Under the pieces are notes generated by a model. It had not been told where the DNA came from. It saw nothing but the letters and a program-made list of their open reading frames with translations, and did no database searches. The translations under genes were made by a program, and so were the position numbers. Positions 7,151 to 16,248 of a DNA stretch of 64,000 nt are shown here, one piece after another. Position 1 is the first letter of the stretch, and the number at the start of each line of letters is the position of its first letter. The stretch comes from Pelobium manganitolerans (GTDB taxonomy: Bacteria; Bacteroidota; Bacteroidia; Sphingobacteriales; Sphingobacteriaceae), in NCBI RefSeq assembly GCF_003609575.1, contig NZ_MBTA01000025.1, positions 1-64,000 of the forward strand, written 5' to 3'.

Positions 7151-9454
7151 ATGAAAATGAAAAACCTTTTGAAAAGTTTCGTCTGTATGCTATTAATAAT
7201 TTACGCAATCGATTCCTTTGCGCAAAAAAAGATAGATTATCCCCAAGTTGGTTTTAACGGGACAAATCCAAATGTTAAAATCACAAGAGTAGTACTTACA
7301 GACAGCAACACCGTCCTTTATTTCAGAACTACGGCCAGACCGGGCGATTGGATAAGGATACCAAAAAACACTTATATACAAGGGAAAAATGAAAACGACA
7401 AACTCTTTATCAAGGGTGTTAAAGGCATTCCTTTTAACCAACAATATACCATGCCCGATAGCGGAGCAGCTAATTACCAATTGATATTTCCGCCATTAAA
7501 GCAACAAGTTGCCGTAATAGATTATGGGGAGGAACAAGACGGAGGTTGGAAAATTTATGATATTGAACTTGAGCAGAAAAACAGACTGTTGCCGACAGAA
7601 TTTTATAAGGAATGGTATAACAAAAGCAATGGACAGCTGGAAATTGCCTTTTACAACCAAACGGTGGTATTGGACCGCAAAGTTTGGGCTTATCAAAATG
7701 TGGCAAGCAAAGGCAATCGATTTACGATAACGCTATTGAACAACGGAGAAACAAAAAAGATTAGCGCACAATTAATAAAGGGCAATTTAGTGTACAGAGG
7801 CAGTAACGAAAGTATTGAATTGCTTGCCAATAGAAATCATTGCGATAAAGCTGTCGATAAATCTGTTTTTCATGAGCCTTACCTAAAAAATGACAGCGCT
7901 GTTTTTAGCGGTTATATTAAAAATTACACTTCCAGACTCGGCACAAAAACCATGAGTTTAGCTGTAAACAATATCATTAACGGGACCCAAAAACTTGTAC
8001 TCATTAAAATACAGGAAAACGGCTACTTTTATCAAAAAATCCCGCTTTATCATTTTCAGCAAGTCTTTTTAAGATCTGATATTGCAAATGAGAACGATAT
8101 TTATCTGGAGCCTGGCAAAGAACTGTTTATGGTTATCGGCGGAGATAAGCCCCAGTATATGGGAGAATTGGCCAAGCTGAATTATGACCTGAGCAGGTTG
8201 AATGCCATCCGGCAATTTGACTACTACAGCGTTCAGAAGAAAGTTGCAAATATGAAGCCTAATGAGTACAAAGCCTATTTAACGCAGCTCCAAAATATTG
8301 AGAACAGAAAACTAGATTCGGTTTACCGTTTAAACATAATCTCGGCAAAGGCTTTCCAAGTGAAAAAACTGGATATAAAACTTAGCTATGCCAATAATAT
8401 GATGGAATATCACTGGATAGTTCCGTCTGCATTTAAAAGCGTAAATAAACTGCCCAACAATGAAAAAGTAATTGCCGAGCAGTATCCAAATGATTATTAT
8501 AGCTTTATCGGCAATGACTTTAACAAGGCAGAAAACTTGTTGGCCCCTTCTTTCAACACATTTATTAACCGTATCAGGTTTATCGAAAACTTGAGGCAAA
8601 TGGTTTCCTATCACTACAAAGAAATTATTCCTCTTCTTAAAAAAACTGCTTACCGCCCAGATGCTGAGGACAAAAGTTTTGAAGAATACATGATGGCCAA
8701 CCAGCAGTCAACACAAATTGACAGCGCACACGCACAATTATCTGAAAAATGGGCAAATAAACACAGCACTGAAATACAACTTATTACAGCATACATTCTG
8801 AGAAAACAATATTATGCCAAACTGCAATCGGCAATTGGTATAGCAGAAAAAGGCATTTTAAAAGACCTGATCACCGCTCAAGAAGTATCCAACCCGATGG
8901 TGCAACAGCTTACGCCAGTGGATGAAAATAGCTTGGCATTTTTGCTGGAAGACGTAGAAAATCCGTTCATAAAAGAATATATCTTCAACAACAACCTAGC
9001 TATTACACAGCAAGTGAAAATCAACAAAAAAAACGGAGGCTATTTTATGAACAGCACACCTACAGTAGAAGCCGACCAAATTTTTGACGCCATTTTAGCC
9101 AGATACAAAGGAAAGGTAGTGGTGGTAGATTTTTGGGCAACTTGGTGCGCTCCCTGCCTTTCGGGCATTGAAAGAATTGCGCCTTTGAAAGAAGATTTGA
9201 AAGACAAAGACGTTGAGTTTGTTTACATCACCAACGAAACTTCTCCGTTGCAAACTTATAACAACATGACCCCGACCATTAAGGGACAACATTACAGGTT
9301 AAAATCTGATGAGTGGAGATACCTGGCCGACAAATTCAGTATATCTGGTATACCACACATGGTGCTGGTTAATAAAGAAGGCAAAGTTGTTAATCCCCAT
9401 ATCGCTTTTATAGAGAATAATGAAATGAAAAGACTAGTGGAAGCGAATTTTTAA
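7151..9454 (+). CDS. Secreted TlpA-like protein with C-terminal thioredoxin domain
   Basis: A 767-residue exported protein: signal peptide (to about residue 25, SFAQ), a long beta-rich then alpha-helical region with no family I can name, and a C-terminal thioredoxin fold from about residue 635. The redox motif is FWATWCAPC with Cys666 and Cys669; a cis-proline follows in ISGIPHMVLV. This arrangement matches Bacteroidota TlpA-family disulfide reductases, which act on thiols in the periplasm. The N-terminal portion is unusually large and may bind a partner. The gene stands alone, with an 11-bp hairpin downstream at 9498-9525. The partner of the disulfide activity is not evident. Confidence 0.8.
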   Translation: MKMKNLLKSFVCMLLIIYAIDSFAQKKIDYPQVGFNGTNPNVKITRVVLTDSNTVLYFRTTARPGDWIRIPKNTYIQGKNENDKLFIKGVKGIPFNQQYTMPDSGAANYQLIFPPLKQQVAVIDYGEEQDGGWKIYDIELEQKNRLLPTEFYKEWYNKSNGQLEIAFYNQTVVLDRKVWAYQNVASKGNRFTITLLNNGETKKISAQLIKGNLVYRGSNESIELLANRNHCDKAVDKSVFHEPYLKNDSAVFSGYIKNYTSRLGTKTMSLAVNNIINGTQKLVLIKIQENGYFYQKIPLYHFQQVFLRSDIANENDIYLEPGKELFMVIGGDKPQYMGELAKLNYDLSRLNAIRQFDYYSVQKKVANMKPNEYKAYLTQLQNIENRKLDSVYRLNIISAKAFQVKKLDIKLSYANNMMEYHWIVPSAFKSVNKLPNNEKVIAEQYPNDYYSFIGNDFNKAENLLAPSFNTFINRIRFIENLRQMVSYHYKEIIPLLKKTAYRPDAEDKSFEEYMMANQQSTQIDSAHAQLSEKWANKHSTEIQLITAYILRKQYYAKLQSAIGIAEKGILKDLITAQEVSNPMVQQLTPVDENSLAFLLEDVENPFIKEYIFNNNLAITQQVKINKKNGGYFMNSTPTVEADQIFDAILARYKGKVVVVDFWATWCAPCLSGIERIAPLKEDLKDKDVEFVYITNETSPLQTYNNMTPTIKGQHYRLKSDEWRYLADKFSISGIPHMVLVNKEGKVVNPHIAFIENNEMKRLVEANF

Positions 9455-9497
9455 AAAGATAAGTTTTTATTGATCAAGCTTCGCAAGACAATTGAAC

Positions 9498-9525
9498 GCC
9501 CCAATTTGCACCGCCAAATTGGGGC
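9498..9525. terminator. 11-bp perfect hairpin, possible terminator
   Basis: GCCCCAATTTG (9498-9508) pairs perfectly with CAAATTGGGGC (9515-9525) around a 6-nt loop. The nearest T-run is about 12 nt further on (9538-9543), so it is an atypical terminator or an mRNA-stabilising hairpin after the thioredoxin-fold gene. Confidence 0.55.
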
Positions 9526-9599
9526 GATAAAATACCGTTTTTTACGTATCCTATTTTTACTGGAGGCCTCCTAAATTTATCCGATAAAAAACAAACATT

Positions 9600-10040
9600 A
9601 TGAAAAAATCGTTATTTCTGCTTGTTATGTCTTTATTGCTAACAAGCCTTAACAGTATTGCGCAATTGGCCCCAATTACTTTACCTAATAGCGCTGAAGA
9701 ATGGTCCGCGCCACAGGCCTTTACACTAATAACACGTGATGGCTACCGTCAAAAAGTTGATATCAGCACGCGCTTGGTAAAACATCAGGGAACTACCGGT
9801 TTTATAGATGTAAAGATTGCCAATTATGGCCCAAAAGACATTGTACGTATGTATGTGGGTTTAATAAAAGGCCCTGTTGACTTAAAAAACTACAAGGGCT
9901 TAAATTATAACAACTGCGGAATTTACAGCATTAGAAACGGGTATAATACTACCATGAAGCTAGAATTGCGCGAATGCCATCCGAAGGGCGCAAGTAAAAT
10001 GTCTGATTTAGAGAATGCCAAGGCTGCCAACCGTGGATAG
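9600..10040 (+). CDS. Unknown small secreted protein
   Basis: A 146-residue protein with a clear signal peptide (MKKSLFLLVMSLLLTSLNSIAQ) and no family that I recognise. The mature part has two cysteines (NNCGIYSIRNGY and LRECHPKGA) that could pair, and a beta-rich profile (FTLITRDGYRQKVDIST, GFIDVKIANYG). It is flanked by the TlpA-like gene upstream and a convergent nitroreductase gene downstream. A palindrome GGAGGCCTCC (9564-9573) lies 27 bp before the start and may be regulatory. Confidence 0.65.
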   Translation: MKKSLFLLVMSLLLTSLNSIAQLAPITLPNSAEEWSAPQAFTLITRDGYRQKVDISTRLVKHQGTTGFIDVKIANYGPKDIVRMYVGLIKGPVDLKNYKGLNYNNCGIYSIRNGYNTTMKLELRECHPKGASKMSDLENAKAANRG

Positions 10041-10072
10041 GAATAGCCGATATTGCAATGAAATAGAGGATT

Positions 10073-10645
10073 TTAGCCCATCCATTTTACTTTCTCGCTC
10101 ATGGGACTGCGTTTTGCCTCGCGAGCAGGTGCATCGTGATAACCCATATAAAACAATCCAATGCATTTCTCATTAGGCGCCAGACCTAAAAAATGGCCTA
10201 AGTCATCAATCAGCGGTGGCGATGACCAGTAAGCGCCCACGTCTAAACTTTGGGCCGTTAATGCCATGTTTTGCACCGCACAAGCTGCGGCAGCTAGCTC
10301 TTCCCACTCGGGTATGGCACCGCTTAAAGCCACGTTAATTGCGATAATTACAGCAGATTGCGAAGTTTTTTGTGCAAAGCTATCATACTTTTTCTGCAGG
10401 AATTTATCAGCGGGGGTGTTTTGTTGGTACAAGCGGCCTAACTCCTCTCCTAACTTTTGTCTGGCCTCGCCAACAATTACGGTAAAACGCCAAGGCTGTG
10501 TTAATTTATGTGTTGGTGCGTAATTGGCACTTTCCAAAATCTGCTCTATTACCGCTTTGGGTATCGCTTTATTGATAAAACTCTCCGGAAAAACGCTTCT
10601 CCTGCCTTTTATAATTTCTGATAATACGGTTGCTTTGTTGCTCAT
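10073..10645 (-). CDS. Nitroreductase-family FMN oxidoreductase
   Basis: A 190-residue NAD(P)H-dependent flavin reductase of the nitroreductase fold, cytoplasmic, expected to bind FMN as a dimer. Evidence: IIKGRRSVFPESF (FMN phosphate Arg-Arg-Ser), SANYAPTHKLTQPWRFTVI, AAACAVQNMALTAQSLDVGAYWSSP and a C-terminal GLFYMGY. These match the short YdjA/TdsD-like branch. The physiological substrate is unknown. A perfect -7 box five nucleotides before the ATG (10658-10651) suggests its own promoter and an almost leaderless message. Confidence 0.9.
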   Translation of the reverse strand: MSNKATVLSEIIKGRRSVFPESFINKAIPKAVIEQILESANYAPTHKLTQPWRFTVIVGEARQKLGEELGRLYQQNTPADKFLQKKYDSFAQKTSQSAVIIAINVALSGAIPEWEELAAAACAVQNMALTAQSLDVGAYWSSPPLIDDLGHFLGLAPNEKCIGLFYMGYHDAPAREAKRSPMSEKVKWMG

Positions 10646-10650
10646 GTCAG

Positions 10651-10658
10651 CAAATCTA
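10651..10658 (-). promoter_or_regulatory. Nitroreductase -7 box (TAGATTTG)
   Basis: The minus strand reads TAGATTTG, an exact TAnnTTTG match, followed by CTGAC and the ATG at 10645. The predicted transcription start is 0-2 nt before the start codon. Confidence 0.5.
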
Positions 10659-10702
10659 TCATTTACGCATCACAGAAACTACCGACTTGCGTCTTAAAAC
10701 TG

Positions 10703-12022
10703 TCAAGGTTTCCACTCCAGTATCTTTACCAGCTGTGGTGGTGTTTGCGTTAAGCCCTCCCCGTCTTTTTGTGGTGTATTTTGTATAAAAAGATTCATTA
10801 TTTTGCGCGTTTTCCAAAGTTCAGTATCAAAAGTTGGCTCCCAAGATCCCAGACTTTCGGCATTTAAATCGCTTACCGTGGCACGTTTCAAACGGTGCAA
10901 TTTTGCTTGGTAAACCGATGCTTTGTTCCCGCGCTCCTCATCCCTAAAAATAAGCATGAACGCAGCTTTTTCACCTTTTCCTTTCACCAAAATTTGAGGG
11001 CGCGATATAGGAATTTGCTTAGTGCCGCTGCCGCTTAAAGAAAAAGCCGTTTTCCTGAACGCTAAACTTTTGTTATACCATTTGCCTTTGAGGTGGTAAA
11101 TAATGTGGTACTGAGGAATAGCTGAGGCATCCGAACGCCAGTAGGTTGCGATAAATGGGTTTCCGGCTTCGTCACAAGACATGCTGGTTTGGTTGATCAG
11201 TTCGTGTTTTTGTGGGATTCGTGCCGCATACTCCGCAGTTTTAGCATTTATGGGCAAGGTGTATTTTTCGCCGGCCGAATTTTCCCAGGTGAGTCCGCCA
11301 TCTTTAGAGCGTGCATAGGCAATATCATGGTTGCTGGCTACATCAGGTGTTTCTCGCCAAACCCATGAAACATGAATTACGCCATCATCATCAATACATG
11401 CTTGCCAATACGCGTTCCGTTCGCCCTCGCCGTCAATTAAATTGTCGTGCAAACGCGTCCACTTTTGCGTTGCCACATTGTAGCTATTTACCACCATATT
11501 ACCGCCGCCAGATCCGCCATCGCGGTAAAAAAACAGCAGTTGCTTGTCGTTTAATTTATAAAACTCGGGGTACGATAATTTATTTTCATTCTTGCCTATC
11601 ATCGGCAAAAGCCCGCCTAATTGTAAAGAACCGGCTTTTACCGAACGTGCATATTTTAAGGCGTTGTTATGATGGTCCCAAGCTACATGTAAATAGCCGT
11701 CGCCATCTGCCATGATGCTGATGATGTTGTGCGCGTCTTTAACGTTCCCTTTGTAATTTGTTTTTTGCACCGTCCAAACGCTATCGCCAACTGCTCTTTT
11801 TGCCAAGGTTAAAGCCCCATCTTCACTATAAAAGGCAGTGTATTGCGTGTCTTTAAACGTAACTACTGAGTTTTTGCGGAACACCGCTGTATTCACGGTG
11901 TTGCCAGCCCAAGCGAAGCCCACCGTAGTTTCTGTAACGGAATTTTGGGCAAAAGCAGTAAAGCAAGTTAAAAGCGCCAGGCTAAAAGTTAAAACCCAAA
12001 AAATACGGATAATGTGCTTCAT
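10703..12022 (-). CDS. Secreted BNR-4 repeat protein, possible polysaccharide lyase
   Basis: A 439-residue exported protein (signal peptide to about residue 26, TAFAQ) with a predicted beta-propeller of the BNR_4 type: Asp-box-like repeats include [36 protein letters not shown] and [13 protein letters not shown]. The His-His pair in the WDHH motif and downstream Tyr/Arg residues recall the seven-bladed propeller lyases of families PL24/PL25, but I cannot assign the family by eye. It is 6 bp downstream of the tandem GH43 gene, so both are likely co-transcribed and act on the same plant- or algae-derived glycan in the periplasm. Sialidase activity is unlikely from this context. Confidence 0.75.
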   Translation of the reverse strand: MKHIIRIFWVLTFSLALLTCFTAFAQNSVTETTVGFAWAGNTVNTAVFRKNSVVTFKDTQYTAFYSEDGALTLAKRAVGDSVWTVQKTNYKGNVKDAHNIISIMADGDGYLHVAWDHHNNALKYARSVKAGSLQLGGLLPMIGKNENKLSYPEFYKLNDKQLLFFYRDGGSGGGNMVVNSYNVATQKWTRLHDNLIDGEGERNAYWQACIDDDGVIHVSWVWRETPDVASNHDIAYARSKDGGLTWENSAGEKYTLPINAKTAEYAARIPQKHELINQTSMSCDEAGNPFIATYWRSDASAIPQYHIIYHLKGKWYNKSLAFRKTAFSLSGSGTKQIPISRPQILVKGKGEKAAFMLIFRDEERGNKASVYQAKLHRLKRATVSDLNAESLGSWEPTFDTELWKTRKIMNLFIQNTPQKDGEGLTQTPPQLVKILEWKP

Positions 12023-12028
12023 CCCGAA

Positions 12029-14188
12029 CTATTTTACTGCTTTTATAGGTTCAATTCCCTCGTGTGTGGGCCTGCCTTGCGCAATGGTCCCGTCGGCGTT
12101 AAAGCTTAGTTTATCGATACAAACTTCGCGGTGGTAACCTGCAGAACGACCCATTTTAATTCCTTTTGGATAAACAAAGCGGTGGTAAACATTATACCAC
12201 TCATCGCGCCCGGGAACTTGAATTGTGGTATTATGGCCCGTTGCATAAATGCCTTGGGTGGGGTCTTTAGCAATCACTAAATTATTTTGCGGAATACGGA
12301 TTGGACTTAAAGGACCATCAGCAATACCGTAACGCACGCGGTAATCCTCGTCGCGCGTGTCGTTCTCGCTCCACATAAAATAATAAAGTCCGTTGCGGTA
12401 AAGCACGTGCGTGCCCTCCCTAAAAGTACCTCTTGGTGTTAAATTGGTTTCGGTGCCTTGCTTTAAAGAAACCATATCATCGTTTAACTCGGCACCAAAC
12501 ATAAAGCCGTTGCCCCAGTACAGATAATATTTGCCGGTTTTTGGATCCTGAAAAACATCCGGATCAATCACCTGGCCACGGTTTATACCCTCGGGTCTTT
12601 CGGCTATCAAAGCTTTACCCGAATCAACAAAAGGACCTGCCGGATCATCGGCCACAGCCACACCTATTTTTTGCGCAGCCGTAAAGTAATAGAAGTACTT
12701 GTAGGTGCCACCAATTTTTCTTTCGATGATGCAAGGCGCCCAAGCATTTCTATCGGCCCAGCTCACATCTTTTTTTAAATCTAAAATTATGCCCTCGTCT
12801 TTCCAATTTACCAAATCTGTAGAAGAGAAAGTTTTAAAATAGGTACCGGACCAGTTATCAAAACCATCACTGGTAGGGTATAAATAAAACTTTTTGTTTT
12901 TCTCGGAGTAAATCAAATCCGGATCGGCATAGTAACCGTTAAGCACCGGATTATTGTACTGCTTGGCCTCAACCGTGTAAGTCAGGTTTGGCCTTCCTTC
13001 TGTTGTTAAGGTATAATTTACCTTTTTAAAATTCTGCTTGCCTTTTGGTGTAATAGTGGTGCCTTTTGGTGCTGGAAACTCGGGATTAAACCGCTTTAAA
13101 TTTGCACCGTTGTTTAACGGCAATACCAGCTTTTTGCTGGCCGTATCAAATACGATATTTAATTTACGTACCCAAGACGATTGAGGGTTCAGCATCAGCT
13201 CATCGCGGTTGCCCCATTTGGCAATTAGCCTCAATTTTTCTTCCTCTGTAATTGGCATTACCGTACCGTGGCGCGGATGAAAATCCATGCTCACTTCTTC
13301 ATCAATCACTTTAAAATTCTCAAAATCGGTAGTTTTGGTAAACTGATATTTGCCACTGGTGTACATATCATACATCAAAATATAGCCACTTCCATCGTTC
13401 AGCTTAAACACACCCGAGCCTTCTACCTTGTTTTTGGTTTGCTGCACATATTTATCGCGCAACACATAATTACCTGTTAACTTATCCGCTACCGCGATTT
13501 TAATTCCGGCACCTTCACTTTCCGTTTTTAAAAACAGGTAAAATTTATCGTCTTTTTCTATGATATCCCCATCTATACTTGCGCCATTGGTTGGGCTAAA
13601 ATACAGTTGCTTAGGCGCGGTTTCTAAGTCTGTAAAATCTTCATTGGCATAGGAGTAATAAATTTTATCGGGGTTATTGCCGTTTTTTAAAGAGAAATAA
13701 ACCATGTACTTGCCTTTCTCTTTATCGTAAATGGTTTGCGGTGCCCAAACGCGCAACAAGTCCTCATTCCCCCGAAAACGTTTTTGAATGTTTACGACGT
13801 GATGAGTCCAGTGGATCAAATCTGTAGATTTCATAAGCACCATGGCGCGGTTACTGTCCCAGCCCTTGGATGCCATCATATCCGTAACTACCATATAAAA
13901 GGTTTTACCGTCTGCGCCACGTAAAATATGCGGATCGCGCACACCACCGGCAGAACTAATTTCTTTGGAATCAAAAATGGGCTGATTGCCATTTAACGCC
14001 TTGTAATCGTAACCATTATCGCTTATCGCAAAGCGGATGGATTCGCCATCTCTTCCGCCACCGGTGAAATAGGTGAAAAGATAAGCGCTAAATTTTGGGG
14101 AACCATCTTTGGTTTGGGCAATTAAGTTAGGCAGAACCATGCAGCAAAGCAGGGCGCAACAAAAAGTCGTCTTTAGAGTTGTGTTCAT
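12029..14188 (-). CDS. Exported protein with two GH43-type five-bladed propeller domains
   Basis: A 719-residue secreted glycoside hydrolase. The ATG at 14188 is preferred to one at 14221 because it puts the signal peptide (MNTTLKTTFCCALLCCMVLP) at the N-terminus. The N-terminal GH43-like domain has GGVRDPHIL (base Asp near residue 85) and VEGSGVF (acid Glu near 255). The C-terminal domain repeats the signature with NGYYADPDLIY (near 421), VIDPDVFQDP and REGTHVLY (near 591). GH43 enzymes are usually arabinofuranosidases, arabinanases, xylosidases or exo-galactanases. Both domains keep the key acids. It is co-oriented with the BNR-4 gene. Substrate is unassigned. Confidence 0.88.
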   Translation of the reverse strand: MNTTLKTTFCCALLCCMVLPNLIAQTKDGSPKFSAYLFTYFTGGGRDGESIRFAISDNGYDYKALNGNQPIFDSKEISSAGGVRDPHILRGADGKTFYMVVTDMMASKGWDSNRAMVLMKSTDLIHWTHHVVNIQKRFRGNEDLLRVWAPQTIYDKEKGKYMVYFSLKNGNNPDKIYYSYANEDFTDLETAPKQLYFSPTNGASIDGDIIEKDDKFYLFLKTESEGAGIKIAVADKLTGNYVLRDKYVQQTKNKVEGSGVFKLNDGSGYILMYDMYTSGKYQFTKTTDFENFKVIDEEVSMDFHPRHGTVMPITEEEKLRLIAKWGNRDELMLNPQSSWVRKLNIVFDTASKKLVLPLNNGANLKRFNPEFPAPKGTTITPKGKQNFKKVNYTLTTEGRPNLTYTVEAKQYNNPVLNGYYADPDLIYSEKNKKFYLYPTSDGFDNWSGTYFKTFSSTDLVNWKDEGIILDLKKDVSWADRNAWAPCIIERKIGGTYKYFYYFTAAQKIGVAVADDPAGPFVDSGKALIAERPEGINRGQVIDPDVFQDPKTGKYYLYWGNGFMFGAELNDDMVSLKQGTETNLTPRGTFREGTHVLYRNGLYYFMWSENDTRDEDYRVRYGIADGPLSPIRIPQNNLVIAKDPTQGIYATGHNTTIQVPGRDEWYNVYHRFVYPKGIKMGRSAGYHREVCIDKLSFNADGTIAQGRPTHEGIEPIKAVK

Positions 14189-14355
14189 AATTTTTCGCTT
14201 AAGCGATGTAATTGGTTGCAAAAATTAAGTGTGCAAATTACACATAATATCCAAATTAAGCATGTACGAATTAAGACAAGGAAGGGGACAAAGCCGTAAA
14301 ATCAAAAAATGACGGCTATCATGCAATAATTATGGCAATGCAAGCATTAAAAAGC

Positions 14356-14363
14356 CATATTTG
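14356..14363 (+). promoter_or_regulatory. Candidate -7 box before the UbiD-family gene (CATATTTG)
   Basis: CATATTTG matches TAnnTTTG at 7 of 8 considered positions and is followed by CGCT and the ATG at 14368. If used, it would make the message leaderless and rule out an upstream ATG at 14332. Confidence 0.4.
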
Positions 14364-14367
14364 CGCT

Positions 14368-16203
14368 ATGGGTTACAAAAATTTGCAACATTGCGTTGAT
14401 GATTTAGAAAATCACGGGCGCTTAATACGCATTAAAGAAGAAGTTGATCCTCATTTAGAAGCGGCGGCCATCCATTTAAGAGTTTACGAAAACCAAGGGC
14501 CCGCACTTTATTTTGAAAATTTAAAGGGTTGCAAATTCCCTGCTGTTTCTAACCTATTTGGTACGGTAGAACGTAGCAAATTTATGTTCAGAGATAGCCT
14601 AGATAAAATTAAAACCCTTGTTGAATTAAAAAACGACCCTTTAAAGGCCATTAAAAACCCTTTAAAGTACGCTTCGGTATCGCTTACCGCTTTATCTGCC
14701 TTGCCCATGAAGGTCAGTAGCAATGCGCCTATCAGTTTTGGAAAATGCAGGATACAAGATATCCCCGGAATTGTTAACTGGCCCATGGACGGCGGACCGT
14801 TTGTGACCATGCCTCAGGTTTACACAGAAGATATTGATAAACCCGGGATTATGAACGCCAATTTAGGCATGTACCGCATACAGTTACAAGGAAATGATTA
14901 TATTTTAAACGAAGAAATAGGTTTGCACTACCAGTTGCACCGCGGCATTGGTGTGCACCAAACAAAAGCAAACGCCCAAAACAAACCTTTAAAGGTGAGC
15001 ATTTTTGTTGGCGGCCCACCCGCACACCCACTTGCTGCGGTAATGCCTTTGCCCGAGGGTTTATCAGAAATGATTTTCGCCGGTGCTTTAGGCAACCGCC
15101 GGTTCCGCTATTTTTACGATAATGAAGGCTTTTGCATTTCTGCCGATGCCGATTTTGTGATTACCGGAACCGTGCAACCCATGCAAAATAAACCTGAAGG
15201 GCCTTTTGGCGATCATTTGGGCTATTACAGCTTAACGCACCCCTTCCCGCTGATGAAGGTGCACAACGTTTACCATAAAAAAAATCCAATTTGGAGTTTT
15301 ACCGTGGTAGGCCGGCCGCCACAAGAAGACACTAGTTTTGGCGAGTTGATCCACGAAATTGCCGGAAGTGCTATTCCGCAAGAAATTCCCGGTTTACACG
15401 CTGTAAACGCAGTTGATGCCGCCGGGGTGCATCCTTTGCTTTTTGCCATAGGCAGCGAGCGTTATACGCCTTATTTAAGTGAACGGAAACCGCAGGAAAT
15501 TTTAACCATTGCAAACCATATTTTAGGAAAAAACCAGCTCAGTTTAGCGAAATACTTGTTTATATGCGCCAAAGAAGACCGTCCCGATTTAGACATTTAC
15601 AACATCCAAGCCTTCCTGAGCCATATTTTACAGCGCATTGATTTAAGTCGGGATTTACATTTTTACACCAAAACCACCATTGATACGCTGGATTACAGCG
15701 GAAGCGGTTTAAACACGGGATCAAAAGTAGCTTTTACCGTAGCCGGGAGCGTGAAGCGCGGTTTATGCAACAGCTTACCGGAGAATCTTAATCTTCCGAA
15801 TATTTTTGAGGCTAAACTGGTTATGCCGGGCGTAGCCGCTGTAAATGCCCCCCAATATATCGATGAAGCTAGCGCTAAAGCCGAAATTGATTTACTAAAT
15901 GAATCGTTAAAAAAACAGGATTTAAATAACTTACCCTTATTGGTGCTGTGCGATGATGCCGGCTTTACCGCCAAAAACTTGAACAACTTTGTGTGGGTAA
16001 CTTTTACGCGCAGCAACCCAGCAACAGACATCTCGGGCATCAATAGCTTTACCGAACATAAACATTGGGGTTGCAAAGGGCCACTAATTATTGATGCACG
16101 CATTAAACCGCACCATGCACCGCCCTTGGTTATGGATGAAAAAGCAGAGGCAAAAGTTGATGAACTGGCAAAAAAAGGCGGTTCTTTGTATGGTATTGTA
16201 TAG
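14368..16203 (+). CDS. UbiD-family prenyl-FMN-dependent decarboxylase
   Basis: A 611-residue cytoplasmic (de)carboxylase of the UbiD superfamily, which uses prenylated FMN to decarboxylate aromatic or unsaturated acids. Visible blocks are NWPMDGGPFVTMPQVYTED, the metal/cofactor region KPEGPFGDHLGYYSLTHPFP, and PPQEDTSFGELIHEIAGS. It is longer than UbiD itself (about 490), with a C-terminal extension like the menaquinone-biosynthesis-annotated branch of Bacteroidota. I cannot tell whether its substrate is a quinone precursor. The start at 14368 (MGYKNLQHCVDDLENHGRL) fits the family N-terminus better than the ATG at 14332. No UbiX-type prenyltransferase is in the window. Confidence 0.88.
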   Translation: MGYKNLQHCVDDLENHGRLIRIKEEVDPHLEAAAIHLRVYENQGPALYFENLKGCKFPAVSNLFGTVERSKFMFRDSLDKIKTLVELKNDPLKAIKNPLKYASVSLTALSALPMKVSSNAPISFGKCRIQDIPGIVNWPMDGGPFVTMPQVYTEDIDKPGIMNANLGMYRIQLQGNDYILNEEIGLHYQLHRGIGVHQTKANAQNKPLKVSIFVGGPPAHPLAAVMPLPEGLSEMIFAGALGNRRFRYFYDNEGFCISADADFVITGTVQPMQNKPEGPFGDHLGYYSLTHPFPLMKVHNVYHKKNPIWSFTVVGRPPQEDTSFGELIHEIAGSAIPQEIPGLHAVNAVDAAGVHPLLFAIGSERYTPYLSERKPQEILTIANHILGKNQLSLAKYLFICAKEDRPDLDIYNIQAFLSHILQRIDLSRDLHFYTKTTIDTLDYSGSGLNTGSKVAFTVAGSVKRGLCNSLPENLNLPNIFEAKLVMPGVAAVNAPQYIDEASAKAEIDLLNESLKKQDLNNLPLLVLCDDAGFTAKNLNNFVWVTFTRSNPATDISGINSFTEHKHWGCKGPLIIDARIKPHHAPPLVMDEKAEAKVDELAKKGGSLYGIV

Positions 16204-16205
16204 GC

Positions 16206-16237
16206 AAAACCTTCCGAAACTTTATAATATCGGAAGG
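16206..16237 (-). terminator. Terminator after the asparaginase gene
   Basis: An 8-bp stem CCTTCCGA (16210-16217) / TCGGAAGG (16230-16237) with a 12-nt loop. On the minus strand it is followed by four T, 12 bp beyond the asparaginase stop. It may also serve the convergent UbiD-family gene. Confidence 0.65.
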
Positions 16238-16248
16238 CTCGTAGCTCG

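Noticed and set aside
15693-16103. 136-residue antisense frame in the UbiD-family gene
   Set aside because: Shadow of a well-supported gene; low-information composition.
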